Notes under the pieces: generated by a model | Databases searched by the model: none | Seen by the model: the letters and a program-made list of their open reading frames with translations, nothing else | What the model was told of the DNA's origin: nothing | Origin: Phytophthora sp. 'mugwort' | Taxonomy: Eukaryota > Oomycota > Peronosporomycetes > Peronosporales > Peronosporaceae | DNA length: 64,000 nucleotides | Direction: 5' to 3' | NCBI GenBank assembly: GCA_033558025.1 | Contig: JAUCEF010000007.1 | Span: 5,890,001-5,954,000, forward strand | Translations under genes and position numbers: made by a program | Shown: one piece after another, positions 51,574 through 63,359 of the stretch | Layout: every line of letters starts with the position of its first letter | Numbering within the stretch: position 1 is the first letter of the stretch

Positions 51574-53073
51574 ATGACGAGCACGTGCCCGTGGAGTATC
51601 CCGTCGTCCCTGCCCGTGAAGCCGCAGCCGAGCATGCAGGACCTGATGGATGAGGCCCTTGCGCTCAGTCTTTACGAGGAGGAAGTGAACGCGCTACAAC
51701 GCGAGATTAACCCCGAGTATCAGAGCAGCGTCTTTACGAATCTGCAGCGCAGCAAGGAACGGCGAGAGCAGGACCGCAGCAAGGAGCTGCTGAACGCCGA
51801 TAGTTTCGATTTTGTGGCCGAGGCCTCGGGCGAAGGCGCCGTCGCTCCTTCGGTGCTGACGCGCACACCGGCTGTCGCTGAGGGCGCCGCGACGTTGGCT
51901 CGCGCCCGCGTGACCGGCTCCTTGTCCATGGAGGACGCAGCACACGGAGCCGGTAGTGGCAAGGGCTTCACATCCCTTCGAGAGAGCCAGAGGCGCCAGC
52001 ACAAGAGCGAGAAGAAGGGCTTTGGCGCCGGCCGCGTGGAGTCCGAGACGCACGCTACGACGGACGGCGTCATGGACGAGCGCACGACTTTGATCCTGCA
52101 GAAAATGATCAACAGAGGAGAGCTGGACGAGGTGCATGGCTGTGTGCAGAGCGGCAAGGAGGCCCATGTGTACTTTGCGGTGAGCACAGACGAAGCCACG
52201 ATGCGGCCCGTGCAGCTTGCCGTCAAGATCTTCCGCACTACGCTAAACGAGTTCGGCAACCGCCATGAGTACGTGACGGGCGACCGCCGCTACGATCTTA
52301 ACTTCCAGAAGAAAGACCTGCGACGACAGATTAAAGCTTGGACGGACAAGGAGTTCCGCAACCTTTGCCGTGCCGCCAAATGCAACATCCGTGCACCGGC
52401 CCCGATCGTTTGCAAGGAGCACGTGCTGGTTATGCAGTTTGTGGGGGCCGATGGCTGGCCAGAGCCGACGCTGAAAGATGTGCGCGTGGATATGACGCCC
52501 AAGCAACAGGCTCGTGCATACGCTGACGTTCTGCAGGCTACGCGAGCTCTGTACCAGCGTGCGCACTTGGTTCACGGCGACTTGAGCGAGTATAACATTC
52601 TTTTCGCACATCGCGAGAAGCGCATCTGGCTCATCGACTTTGGCCAGGCAGTGGACCGGTCGCATCCTGACACAGAGAAGTTGCTGCGACGGGACTTGCA
52701 CACGATCAACCGGTTCTTCCAGCGCGGAGATTTGCTCGAAGCTACTGCTGATGAGGTTGGTCTGCTCTCTGACGAAAAGGCATACGAATACGTCGTTAGC
52801 GAGACACCGAAGGACGTGGTAGCTGAGTTCCCAGTGCTGATGGCGCTTTTGGAAGAACTGACCGATGTGCCTGAGAACGAAGAGGCAGAAGAAACAGTGG
52901 AGGAACAGGAGGCTCAAGCGGAGGAAGAGACGCATAAGGAGGACACAGTTCAGGACAACGCAGACGCCACCATTGCCGACACCGCCCAGACTATCCCTGA
53001 GTCACAAATCTTGGGGGTTGCAACTTCAGAGAAGCCGAACGAGCTGTCGAAGAGCGAGGGCGACACACTATGA
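51574..53073 (+). CDS. RIOK3: RIOK3-like atypical protein kinase
   Basis: 499 residues from ATG 51574. The N-terminus CPWSIPSSLPVKPQPSMQDL with LMDEALALSLYEEE matches the CPW.IP...L.D.M.E.LA..L..EE start of animal RIOK3. The RIO fold has QSGKEAHVYFA (P-loop-like), LAVKIFRTTLNEFGNRHEY (the TTLNEF.NR..Y stretch is RIOK3-specific), LVHGDLSEYNILF (catalytic Asp and Asn) and LIDFGQAV (metal-binding Asp). The last 60 residues are very acidic (EETVEEQEAQAEEETHKED). RIOK3 ATPase/kinase associates with pre-40S particles and acts in 18S rRNA maturation. It diverges from the broken AAAP transporter, the mirror of the pair at 34761/36621. Confidence 0.88.
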   Translation: MTSTCPWSIPSSLPVKPQPSMQDLMDEALALSLYEEEVNALQREINPEYQSSVFTNLQRSKERREQDRSKELLNADSFDFVAEASGEGAVAPSVLTRTPAVAEGAATLARARVTGSLSMEDAAHGAGSGKGFTSLRESQRRQHKSEKKGFGAGRVESETHATTDGVMDERTTLILQKMINRGELDEVHGCVQSGKEAHVYFAVSTDEATMRPVQLAVKIFRTTLNEFGNRHEYVTGDRRYDLNFQKKDLRRQIKAWTDKEFRNLCRAAKCNIRAPAPIVCKEHVLVMQFVGADGWPEPTLKDVRVDMTPKQQARAYADVLQATRALYQRAHLVHGDLSEYNILFAHREKRIWLIDFGQAVDRSHPDTEKLLRRDLHTINRFFQRGDLLEATADEVGLLSDEKAYEYVVSETPKDVVAEFPVLMALLEELTDVPENEEAEETVEEQEAQAEEETHKEDTVQDNADATIADTAQTIPESQILGVATSEKPNELSKSEGDTL

Positions 53074-53649
53074 TTTTATATTTTATCTGTGCAGAATGAG
53101 CGTTGCTGCTAGCTTACTGTTAACATCCGAAATGAACACTGGAAAACGCTTTGACTCCATCTTTATGTGCCGTCAGCTATTCACACACGTTTCAGTCACT
53201 CATTAAATCAGAGCTTTCTTGCTCGTGATCTCAAGTTTCATACGCCAAAGAACGTAGTATTGGTCCAGTGTAGAACAAATGTCCGGTAATGCAAATGATC
53301 AAATTGAAGTGCGCAGTACCCTAACTTGGAGCAAAACATCAAGCAGAAAATAATCTTCTTTCTTGCTAACCAAATTGCATTACCCAGCGCTAAGTCAAGA
53401 GCTGGCGTTGCTGGTTCCAATCCTCCGGTCTCGGGATCCGATCTAAAGCCAGAATTTTGCTTGAGTCTCTTCAGGCCACGGAGCTCGTTCTGTCTGTCAT
53501 GAAAGAGAGGCAGACTGGTCTATTTGGCCTTATTGGCGACTAGATGTCTCATTAGTCCTAAGCCTAGTTAGCAACGCCGGTGCCTTCTCATGGTCCGGTG
53601 GTTGTGCGGGGCTCGTCATCTGTGGTGATGCTCTCGTGGTTGACGCTCT
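53074..53649. other. No gene recognised
   Basis: Downstream region of the RIOK3-like gene up to the end of the LINE. No frame of note. Confidence 0.4.
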
Positions 53650-53731
53650 AGTTCCTCTTGACATGGTAGCAATCGTATCCCTTGTATTTATTTCTCCGAT
53701 CGTCTCGCACTCTCTTCGCGAGCGCTCGTAG

Positions 53732-56700
53732 CTACCTCATTGATGTTGTCCAGAATTCCGTCACGCTTGTTTCAATCGTAATCTTCTCCCGCTGAAACAC
53801 CACTCTGTTTCTTAATATCCATAGGCTGGTTACGCAAATGCTGCTCAGAATGTGCCATATTCTCTTCCACTCTCTCGCATATTCTGTCACTTCGTCCGGA
53901 TAATACTTCCGAATGCGCTTCTGAATCCCCTCTGATAGCTTCGGTGCCTGTCTGTTGGCACAGTTGGGTCTGAAGCTTGTCATGTATCCCACCTCCCAGC
54001 GTTCTCCTGTCCAATGGACAATACGTTTCTGCCAGCACGCTTGTGCGCACGGGCAGTCCCAGAAGATGTGTTCCATTATTTCTTTGGTGCCTTGACATCC
54101 ACTCAGTTTCCTGCAGCTGCTATCCTGCCTCCTGGTTTCGTGATACAAATTGAGCTGCCTTACCGCTATCCTGTAGGCGAGCCACACTTGATATTCTGTG
54201 AGTTCGCTGCCGTGCTCCCAAACCTGCTTCGATGTCTGTTGCATCGCGGCTTCCTGCCATTCACCGTTTGCACCACTTCAGCCAGGCTGGTGAGCACTAT
54301 GGATAGCGCCCCGCTGTCGCCTCGGAATCGTTTGAAGGATTGCTTTTTGAGTACGATCCATGCGTGCTTGTTCGCTATGTTGTCGCCTACGCTCCACCGG
54401 AACCAATGGCATCGCGGGTAAGCATAGAAAACTATACTCCCGCTATGTTGATACTTCTACATCTTCATCCGATCCGCTGCCGTCTCCGGGTACTCACTGG
54501 GGGATTCGCTCACTATCCAGTGTACACCGTTACTCCTTTGTTCGACCTCCATTGTGCTCGGTGGGTCTCTTGCTGAATTTGTCATTGTGCCCATCACTCT
54601 GCCTGCCTCATTAATCTCTCATTTGTAGTCGTGATCTAATTGGGTCGGATGCCTTAGCTGCATTGTTCTGCTCACCTATAAACCTGTTCCTGTAGCTACC
54701 GTCGGCGCATTCATCAGAATCGCTAACCCCCCCCCACCGTCTAAGCTTGGCTTGTTGGTGCGATGTCTCTCCTGCCACCGGAATTGTTAGTGTATATGGT
54801 TGTTCTCCTATTCGCTGGATGTTCAGCTCCACTATGGTGCAAGCCTGTATTTTGTCAAACTTCTTGCTGCTGTGTTTCCTTCTTTGTCAATGGTCTACGG
54901 GTTATCGTTCCAGTAGTATGTCGGCCAGTACATTTCTTCCATAGGTTTCATTGCAATTTTTGTCTGAGGCAACGGAGGCGGCAGCTCCATTATCCATTCC
55001 CTTGATGCGGTCCAGCTGATCGCTTCTGTTTCAAATTCTTCCATTACTCGTCTGTACTCCAGTATTTCGTCTGCTGTATGGTCTACTTCCGGTTGTAGTC
55101 ATTCTCCAATGAGCTGTTGCAACACGTTGCCAGTGTTTGCTTCCCCTTGGATCTTCTCCCTATTCTCTTTGCGCGCCGAAATTCCGTTGTCCCAAGGCAC
55201 CGTTGCTCCTCTGAACATCCACGATTTCCATGCTTCGTAGTAGTTATCTTTGCGCTGGATCATCCACTGAATGGTATGTTTCACGCTCTGTGTTTTGCAT
55301 GCGATAGTTACTGATGCCAAGCCGACTTCTCCCGCTTGTTTTGGCGTGAAGACTAACCCGAGTTCATTTTGTGACGGCTGACTTCAGTGGCCGTTGAGAG
55401 ATTCCACAGGATTGCTTTTGCAGGTTACTAATTTGACTTTCCGCCCATTTGGACATGTCAAACACAGCTGCTGTGAAAAGCACTGAAGGTAACATGATGA
55501 CATTTAAAAACATGACCCGGTTAACGATACTGGTTGCGAGATAGGCTGTCGTTGCGAGTCGTCTCTGAATGTTGCGTATGCGTACTGCATAAAATTTACG
55601 TCTGTTAGTTGGCCTGTGCCGACTGCATACCCCAGGTACCTTACGGTTTCCCCATGCTCAGAGCCCTGGGATACCGTTGTAGACCTTGAGTGTGATTGTC
55701 GTGTTCAGAAATACGAGGTGGCTTTTTGTAGGTTATACCTGAGTCCTGACGGTCTTCCAAATTGCTCCACAATCTGCATCGCCCGTGGCAGTTGCTGCGC
55801 CTGTTGCAAGAACTCGGTCGAATCATCCATAAACGCCGAGAATATATGCCGTTCTCCATTACCCCCCCCCCCCCGGCACTGCAATCTCTGTGAGTCTCTG
55901 GTCTTGCCGTATGGCTAGCGCGAGTATTTCTGCCACTAGGATGAACAGCAGTTGTGCCAATGGGCATCCCTGCCGGATTCCAGATCTTACTCTCGTACTT
56001 CGGAGAGCTCTCCATTGACGAGAAATGTGGCTGTGGTGCCGTCGTGTAGTCGCTGAATCGTGTGTACAAATTCCAGTGAAAACTAAAACTTGCGTGATGC
56101 CAGAAAAAAATTCCCGCGCTACTGTGTCGTAGGCTTTGCGGAAGTCTAATAGGCGGATAACTTGACTCAGTGCGGCTGCTAGTTCAGGCTCCGCGGTCGC
56201 AGTTGCTAATATGGCTAGCATCATCATGACGGTCCTTAGCATCTGGCGGCCGCGGACGAAGCCCTGTTGCGAGTCTCCTATTGGGGTCCCCGATATGTGC
56301 TGCACTCTCGTTGCTATGATTTTGGTATAGATTTTGTACCCCGTTTGTAGAAGCGAGATTGGCCTGTAATCCATCGCATCAACTGAGTCCCCTTTCTTAC
56401 GTAGCGGGATGATCAGTCCTGCGAGAAAAGATGCTGGCGGCTTCCCTCCTTGTAACAGCGCATTGCTGATGGCCACCATGCCTAGAACTAATACTGCTTG
56501 AGCATCCTTAAAACATCATTATTCAGTCCGTCCGCCCCAGCTGCCTTGTGTATATTCAGGACCGCTATAGACTGAATGACTTCCTCTGTGGTAATCTCTG
56601 TCATCAGTTCTGCGTTTTGTTCCTTTGTTACCCGCCTCTCGTCCGGAATAAATACGAACTTATCAAACTCGTCTTCCAATTCCGCTGTGTCTACCTTGTT

Positions 56701-58297
56701 GTGCACCACTCCTAACGTGAGCTTCCACTCTGATGCAAACCTGTTTGCCGTCTTCATCTCCCGAGTGAAGGGCTCCCCGTTGATGTGCGTGATTAATGTG
56801 ATAGTTTGGTCTTTCTCCCAGTTTGATACGCTTTTGAAATTCCACCGCATCTACTCGGTTGTTCTCTCCAACCGCTGGCCGTGTCGTACCAAATGCTCTT
56901 CTCTGACATCTTCTTCATTGGCTTGCAGTAGCTTTTTCCGCGTGAGCAAGTGTGCCCTGTTTTGCGCGTTTATGCGATGAACGATAAGCTTTCTCCGTTG
57001 TGTTTCCCGCTTTCCTACCCTCTGAATGCAAGCTGTGCACTCCTTGGCCGTTTCATCCCATGTCCATGCCGTTACTCCAACCCCCGTCTCGGCCAGTTCC
57101 TCTAGTAATTCCGTCTGAATCCTCTCTTGTGCGCCGTCTTGATCGGGTAGGTGACCCCTCTCTTTCGCCTGCCTTTGGAGCATGGTTGGTTTTCTCTTCG
57201 TAGATGAATTCGGACCCATTGATGATCGGATAGGGCCTCTGGTTCCTCGACCGAGGCTCGTTCCATCACCGCCGTCCAGGTTTCTGGTACGTAGAACCTG
57301 TCAACTCTACTTGCAGCTTCCGGACCCCAGTATGTGTAGTATTCCGTCGGCTCAATCTCTTCCTCAGTATCTTCAACTGTGTCTTCTAGTGTCCTGGCAT
57401 CCTCTAAGTGCAGCTGTTGAACAAGATTTCGAAGTTCGGCACTCTCCGGTCGGCCGGATCTCTGGCCTCATAACCTGTCTAACACGGGGCTCTGGACGCT
57501 ATTGAAATCGCCAGCAAATCTAACATCGCTTTCTTGCCAATTCCATGCCTTGAATCTCGAAAAGAAATTCTCTCTTTCCAGGTGTATATTTGGGGTGTAA
57601 CTAATGATTATTTTCAGATTTCCCAGCTTCACTGCCAAAACTCTGTTGGTCCATCCCTCCTGCATCCACGGCCTCACCGTTCCGGTTACCTCCGGGTTTA
57701 ACAGGATGCCTACCCCACCTGCTCTGCTTTCATGTACGCTCCAGTAGGAAAATTCAGGACTCCCTTCCTGGTTTTGTTTTCCCGTAGCCGTTTCCAGGTC
57801 TTAGTGAGCTCTGCTGCTTCCTCCACGGTGCTCACATGTGTCTCCTGGATTAGCCATACCACTGGTCTCTCGTTGACTGGTGTCTCCTCCACACTCGTAG
57901 CCATTTCATTCTGTTCGCCTCAGTAAATCCTCTCCCATTTTGTGTTTCAATCCGTCTTTGGCCCTTGCTGTTTATTCTGCCTATTTGGTGTCCCATCTCC
58001 CCGTTCTGTTCCCGTAAATATACCTGCCTCCCGTAGGCATCACCTACAGCATTGCCGTCACCTTCCCTCAGCGCTGTAGTCTGCTGTCCCTGGCTGCCTT
58101 TAATATTGACGGATGCGCTGCATTGCCCCCAACTGTAGGGCTTGGAGAAGTAGCGCGCGACTCCCCATATCCAATCCACAGTTTTTATTACCGAATAGTA
58201 TGCCTTCCTGTACCCCTCTATCGACTTGAGTGCTTGCAAGTGCCGTGTCAGGACAGGAGGACACAAGTGACAACGGATATGAGCGATCCGTTGTCAC
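53732..58297 (-). pseudogene. LINE ORF2: endonuclease and reverse transcriptase
   Basis: Endonuclease motifs: VVWLIQETHVS (catalytic Glu) and FAGDFNSVQSP (Asp/Asn), then RVGKRETQRR-type linker. Reverse transcriptase: [51 protein letters not shown] and [19 protein letters not shown]. The active site follows in another frame as AFMDDSTEF after a G13 run at 55862-55874. The C-terminus has GTKEIMEHIFWDCPCAQACW, a zf-RVT-type motif, and ends at 53732. There is no RNase H. At least six frame breaks; catalytic residues survive. The shorter copy at 43099 has the same order with a mutated active site. Confidence 0.8.
55862..55874. repeat. C13 homopolymer in the LINE reverse transcriptase
   Basis: The run (G13 on the coding strand) replaces the short glycine-coding stretch seen in the shorter copy (VPGGNGEKH). 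It shifts the frame just before the active site. Confidence 0.85.
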
Positions 58298-58340
58298 TTG
58301 GATGTGAGCGATCCGTTGTCACTTTTGTCCTCCAATCCTG
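58249..58340. repeat. Strong inverted repeat at the ORF1/ORF2 junction of the LINE
   Basis: Arms 58249-58278 and 58311-58340 are complementary over 30 bases with three mismatches. A third copy of the inner 14 bases (ATCCGTTGTCACTT) sits between them at 58286-58299, complementary to 58265-58278 with a 7-base loop. Two alternative hairpins are possible. The repeat begins 8 bases from the ORF1 stop. Confidence 0.85.
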
Positions 58341-58348
58341 AGAGGACC

Positions 58349-61300
58349 CTAATTTCGTTTATATAGTATCGCACACACCATATGCTGAGCTAGTCGACAT
58401 TTATTGCCGGTGTCACACAGCTGGAGCACCTCATCGTCTTTGTACCCGCGATTTCGCAGTTTGATCCAATCATCTCTGTTGTCAACCAACGGCGAGAGGT
58501 TGTGTGGTGGCGGCCTCGTGAACTTCGCCTTCCACTTGTCCAACCATCTTTCGTGGTCTGTCACCCGTTCTTCTCCGATATGCCATCAGGCTTCCTCGTA
58601 GACATTCTCGGCTCCACCCAGCCGTCCACATTTCTAATACTTTCTCACTCAACGTAACTAGTACTTCTTCTGGGTTAGGGAAGCTCTGTAACGTTTGCAT
58701 CAAAAGAGCGGGTTATTGCTGGGCTGTTGCAATCCAGTCTTCTTGACTGCTCCGTTCCAATGGGAAATCTGCTTGTGCAGTGGTTGGCCATACCGCTTGT
58801 AGCCGCTACCAGAGTTCCGGCCTGGCATCTGGTGTCCTCTGTTGTTGCTTCTGTGATAGATTTAGCCACTCATCTTGCATAGCTTCCGCTTCATCGGCTT
58901 CGGGTGATGTGCCAGCTTGGACCTCATCCTCTGCCGGATCGCTTCCCTCCGTGGGTGTGATCGAGTGCGGTCTCTTTTGCTGCGCACCTTAACGTCGCAT
59001 CCGCCTCGTTTGAATCGAGACCTGTAGGTTCTCTTGACTACTAGCGTTAGAAGGAACGTATGATGAGTCGGAGTCTTCCGCATCGCCTTCTGCGTTACTA
59101 TTTTGCTGATCTCCCTCTTCTTGCTGCGACTGGTGGATTGACTTTTTCCATTGCTGTAGTACTTTTCGGGGTATTTGATACTTCTGCAGAAGCCTTCGTA
59201 CCTCAGCGTTGTCCTCTTCCTGTAAGTTTAGCGTGAGAACCTGTTCGCGTTCTGCCAGCGATAGTTGCGACGCCGTGTTGACTAAAACGCTAGTAGTTCT
59301 GCACATCTTGCTGGTTCTGCTCGTTCTAGTAGGAGGTGAATTTAGCATTGAAGGTCGTGCAGTATCGTCATACCCATGTGTCTGCTCCTCTCGTCGATGT
59401 TCCCTTCCCATTTTTGGGGGTCCCACGGATCCTGCTGTTCTTCTTGTCTCGATTTCTGCGACCCCGGTTGTTTGTTGTCCATTTCCTCCTGCTGTGATCG
59501 TCCTGTCGGAACTGGTCGTTTCTCCGCTTGCGAAAGTTGCGCTTCCTGCCGTTTCTCAGGAGGCCCCGTGTGGACGGAGGCAGAGTAGTGTTTCCCCAGA
59601 ATCTGAGAACTAGAGGAGGTTGTTGCGTTCGTGCTTTTCCTTTCGGATTTCTGATAGGCAACGCGCAAGCTGAAGTGGAACTTGTTGTCCTGTCTCGTAG
59701 ATCTTCCGACCTCTCGATATTGTGCTAGGCCGGTACATCGAGCAGTACCATTGTCTTTTGTTATCGGTGTTGTACGCTAGCACAAATATTTTCGCTGCAG
59801 GAAATTGGCCGCAATGGCCATGAGCTCACTGCCCCCCCCAATTGTATTTGAAGATTTGGACTTCCCGGAAAGATGGTGTTTCTGCATACTCATCCAGATA
59901 CCATTTGAATTGCTTGCTTGATTCATGTGGGTCCGTTCCTTCTCATCCGCGTTTGACCTTGATTAATATGGTTGTTCGTGTAAAAAATGGTCAAATTGTT
60001 CACTGAAGTTGAGCTGTCCCGTCCAACGAATGCCTTTCTTAATTACTGCGGTAATATATTCCAACTTGTCATCCAACGCTGCCAGGTTGTGGTCGGCTAC
60101 GGCTTGGGCTAAAGCCATTGCCATGCAATTTCCAGATGAGGGAGTAGTCACTGGTTGTAGCCCAAGCAACGTTTCAATTTCGAGGAAGTTGGTAATTCCT
60201 TCCATTGGTTGATGGAGTAGGGTAGTCGAGGTCCCTTGTGCTCCGCCAGCGTTGCTATTGCCTCTCCAGTTCCCTTCCCTTTGTTTTAACGCTACCAAAT
60301 GTGGCGTTGGTTGAAACTTGTAGGGCTTCGGTTTAACCACATGCAGCTTTGCCTTTTCCTGATATGTGATCGTCTTTGCCTCTTTAGCCTCCTGTTTGTC
60401 TTCAGATGAGATCTCAATTATGACTTTGGGAGGTGTTTTGTTTTCGGTTTCGCCTTCCTCCTCAGCACTACTGTCCGTGTCATCAGCCAATTCTGCGAAT
60501 CTCGATGAAGATCGTGGTCCACGCTGTTGCAGCGTGGTTTGGTGCGCATACATCGTTCTACCATTAGGCTTTTCACGGCAATCCACTGACGTTTGGACTC
60601 GGTTTTGATCATCTGGGCTGCCGGCTGGCTTGGGCTGAGCCTGTTCTTCCACCCAAACCTGTTGTTGCGGCTTTCGGGGTTGCCTCGCTGCTCCGGCTTG
60701 TTGGGGAGCTTGTAAGGCCGGCCGTACCGCCTCCTGTGCCTTGCGATCTGCTTCTGCTTGCAGTTTCAATCGCTGAGATGCGCTTTGATTGACCCCTCCA
60801 GGCTAGCGAAGGGCTTTGCCATATCTTTTAACCCTGCAATCTCTTGATCCTCTGCAACTCTACTGCCCTGTCCGAGCAGTAACTCCTCCGTGTACCGACA
60901 TCGGGCCATCGTATGTCTTAAGTTGCCGCACATGAGGCATTGTAAGCGGTTCTGACGTATGGATGCTTCAGTATTAGGGTTCGGCCAAACCATATGAGCC
61001 GTACGATTCCCCTGAGGTACTCGGGGTATTATGCTGACTTTATCGTTAGCTTCCACACTCTCGACGTGTTGGAGTTAGGCGTGCACGTGTCTTGGTCTTC
61101 AAGATCAAATTCTATTACTGATGCATCTGGAGGTATGCTGTTAGGCGCCCAATATCCGTGAACCTAGTGACGTCGTAGATGTCCACGATGTATTCCAACT
61201 GCGCGGTCGTCCGTACTCCATCCCTTTATAACTAACGGGTCCATACTGATCCTGTATCCGGGGTATGTATGTTGGCTAAAGCATACACGACTCCCTTGAA

Positions 61301-62212
61301 CGCTACTGGTGTATTCTGGCACATCCTTGCTGTTGCCCGATCAAAGAAATAGATGTGAATGCTTCGCTGCTTGTAGTTGTAGCTGATTATCTTGGCCAGA
61401 TTCAGCATCTGCTGAACCTCGCGCAGATTTACTCGGGTTCCCGGTTTTGTTTTAGCTGCCATGAGATGTCATTCTTGATTGCTCTCGTCCGTTGCCTGTT
61501 CCCTTTAATAGTCACCCAACTACTACACCAACTACGAGTATCAATACCAATTCGCCTTCTACCTGTTTTTGGATCGTGCGGTACAATGCAATCGCTCTTT
61601 TGCATCTAGTACGCTCTTGAGGAACTCTGGTAATTTCGGCATACAATGTTTCCGTCTGTCAGCCCAGTTATGATCCGCCACTCATCTTTGGTCCATTCTC
61701 GGAGCCTGCGTCCACGACTAGCTGCTGGAGGCTGCGAACAATTGTTTGTAGAGTCGCAATGTCTTGATTGCTAAATGAAGCCGGGTTGAACATGAAGTTC
61801 ATGTATCCCCTTTCCTCCACCGGAGTCCCCTGCTCTGGATCCCTATTTTCGGTGGTTGGTATTTCATTTTTCACCTTCGCCACATATTGTTTGAGTGGCT
61901 TTTTTCTGGCCCATTTCACCTTACTGATCAGACTTTGCATTATAATCTTGAAGGACCATCTTGAGTTGTATAAGTCGTATATTGCCGTCGATATGCACCG
62001 ATCCCAGTCTTCATACGTCCCATCATTAATCACACATATTTCTTTAAAAAGACTGTACACGAGCGCTTCTCGTCTCCTCGTAGCTTCGGATAACGCTGCT
62101 TCCAGCTGGATAATATCTTCATCCACTGTAATGATCTGTGCGAAACTGCGTGTAGCTCTGCTATTGTAGTCAGCCACTCATCTCTTGGTGCTTCTCGGGG
62201 AGCAGCTTTCAT
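58349..62212 (-). pseudogene. LINE ORF1: gag-like protein with CCHC knuckle and OTU-like protease segment
   Basis: It starts near ATG 62212 (MKAAPREAPRDEW), shifting at once to a frame with a helical segment (DIIQLEAALSEATRRREALV). Next come VNLREVQQMLNLAKIIS and a CCHC knuckle CLMCGNLRHTMARC (near 60940). A Q/P-rich linker leads to an OTU-like core: TTPSSGNCMAMALAQAVAD, with Cys in the GNC position and a block of helices. A G8 run at 59832-59839 shifts the frame, then SELMAIAANFLQRK and IFVLAYNTDNKRQW follow, as in the WG...EL.A.A....I.V of OTU proteases. The end is a charged, helical tail finishing at 58349. Several frame breaks. OTU-type proteases in LINE ORFs could cleave ubiquitin or the LINE protein; this is inference. 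Confidence 0.65.
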
Positions 62213-62690
62213 ATGCTGCTGTTACCGAGTCGAACATCTCCTGTTCCTTTACTTCTCTTACGGGGGCTTCCTGTTCACCAGGTGCGTCCTCCCGCTGATT
62301 CGCTGTTTGCTGTCCTTGCTACTCCACTACCGGCCTCTGTTCCGTTTTTTGCTCAGTTGCCGTCGTGTCATGAGCTGGCATCTCCTGCTCCTCCGTCCCC
62401 TCAGCTGCTGTGTCAATCTACTGCGATTGTGGCGTATCCGCTATGATTGAGTCCTGACTGAGCCCGATTCGTGAGTTGCGCTCCTCTGCTTGCTGCTTTC
62501 ACTGCTGTTCCTCTGGAATGCCTGGGTCAGGTGGCTCCGCCTCCACTCCCGGAGGCCTGCCCCGCTCCAACTCCATTGAGCTGCTCATTGCCCTCGTTGG
62601 CCGTGGAAGGATTACTATACTCAGATCTAGTTGAATTCGAGCCAGTTCCGCGTACTCTTTCTACTCCAGATCCTGGCAGCTAAAACTGGG

Positions 62691-63320
62691 TTGTCAGGGC
62701 TTCGCTCTCTGCATTGCTAAATCGGAAGTGTTCTGTGCGTCATAAAGGAAATGCCGGTATAGCGGATACGACTGGAGCCAAAAAAGGAAAAAAAAACAGT
62801 ATGCTACGGACGCGCGAGAAAAAAATATTCTCAGCTGTTCCGCCGCCCAGGAAGAGTATGCACGTTCACTCGTGTGCAATGCTATCGCTACGTATCCTTA
62901 CGCCGTCACTTTAGCAGTATTCGAAGCCGGACAATCCAGCCACTTAACGTCCACCTGGTAGTAACGGCCTAGCAATCCACAGCCCCCCTCCCTTTTTTAC
63001 CCGCCCGCTATGCAATACAACGAGACACATACTGCGCAAGTGTACGCATGCAAGACATGCACTACAACGCATTCCGGGTCCCTGGCTCAGCTCAGCTAGG
63101 GCTTGACGCGGCGAAGAGCATGCAGCTCGTTTCAGTGGAGCTCCTCGTCATGGGCATAAGCATCGAACAGTGGCTGCCATTTGGGCCAATGGTCTCACTT
63201 AGTTTAGAGTAGTATTAATAGGCATATCTTAAATAGGCGGTGTGCTACAAAAGCCATAAAACGTATTCTAAGATCTTGAAAACGCCTATTGTCATACACC
63301 TGGGCTGAGACAGTATTCAG
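62691..63320. other. No gene recognised
   Basis: The stretch contains A-rich runs near 62780-62825 and a C/T-rich stretch near 62980-63005. No frame of note. Confidence 0.4.
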
Positions 63321-63359
63321 GTGATACAGGAAGCTAAAAACAACTTCAGACCGTGCAAA

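Larger units (their letters stand above)
53650..62690 (-). mobile_element. Long LINE (L1/Tx1-like) with OTU-like domain in ORF1
   Basis: Minus-strand element of about 9 kb with two coding regions in LINE order. The 5' end is placed near 62690, where a Gly/Ser/Thr-rich leader begins. The 3' end is near 53650, by comparison with the end of the shorter copy at 43099. No poly(A) tail is visible. ORF1 is gag-like; ORF2 has an APE endonuclease, reverse transcriptase and a C-terminal Cys/His motif. Frameshifts, some at G homopolymers, break both. Confidence 0.82.

Noticed and set aside
52243..52935. Minus-strand 230-codon frame
   Set aside because: Antisense of the RIOK3-like gene.
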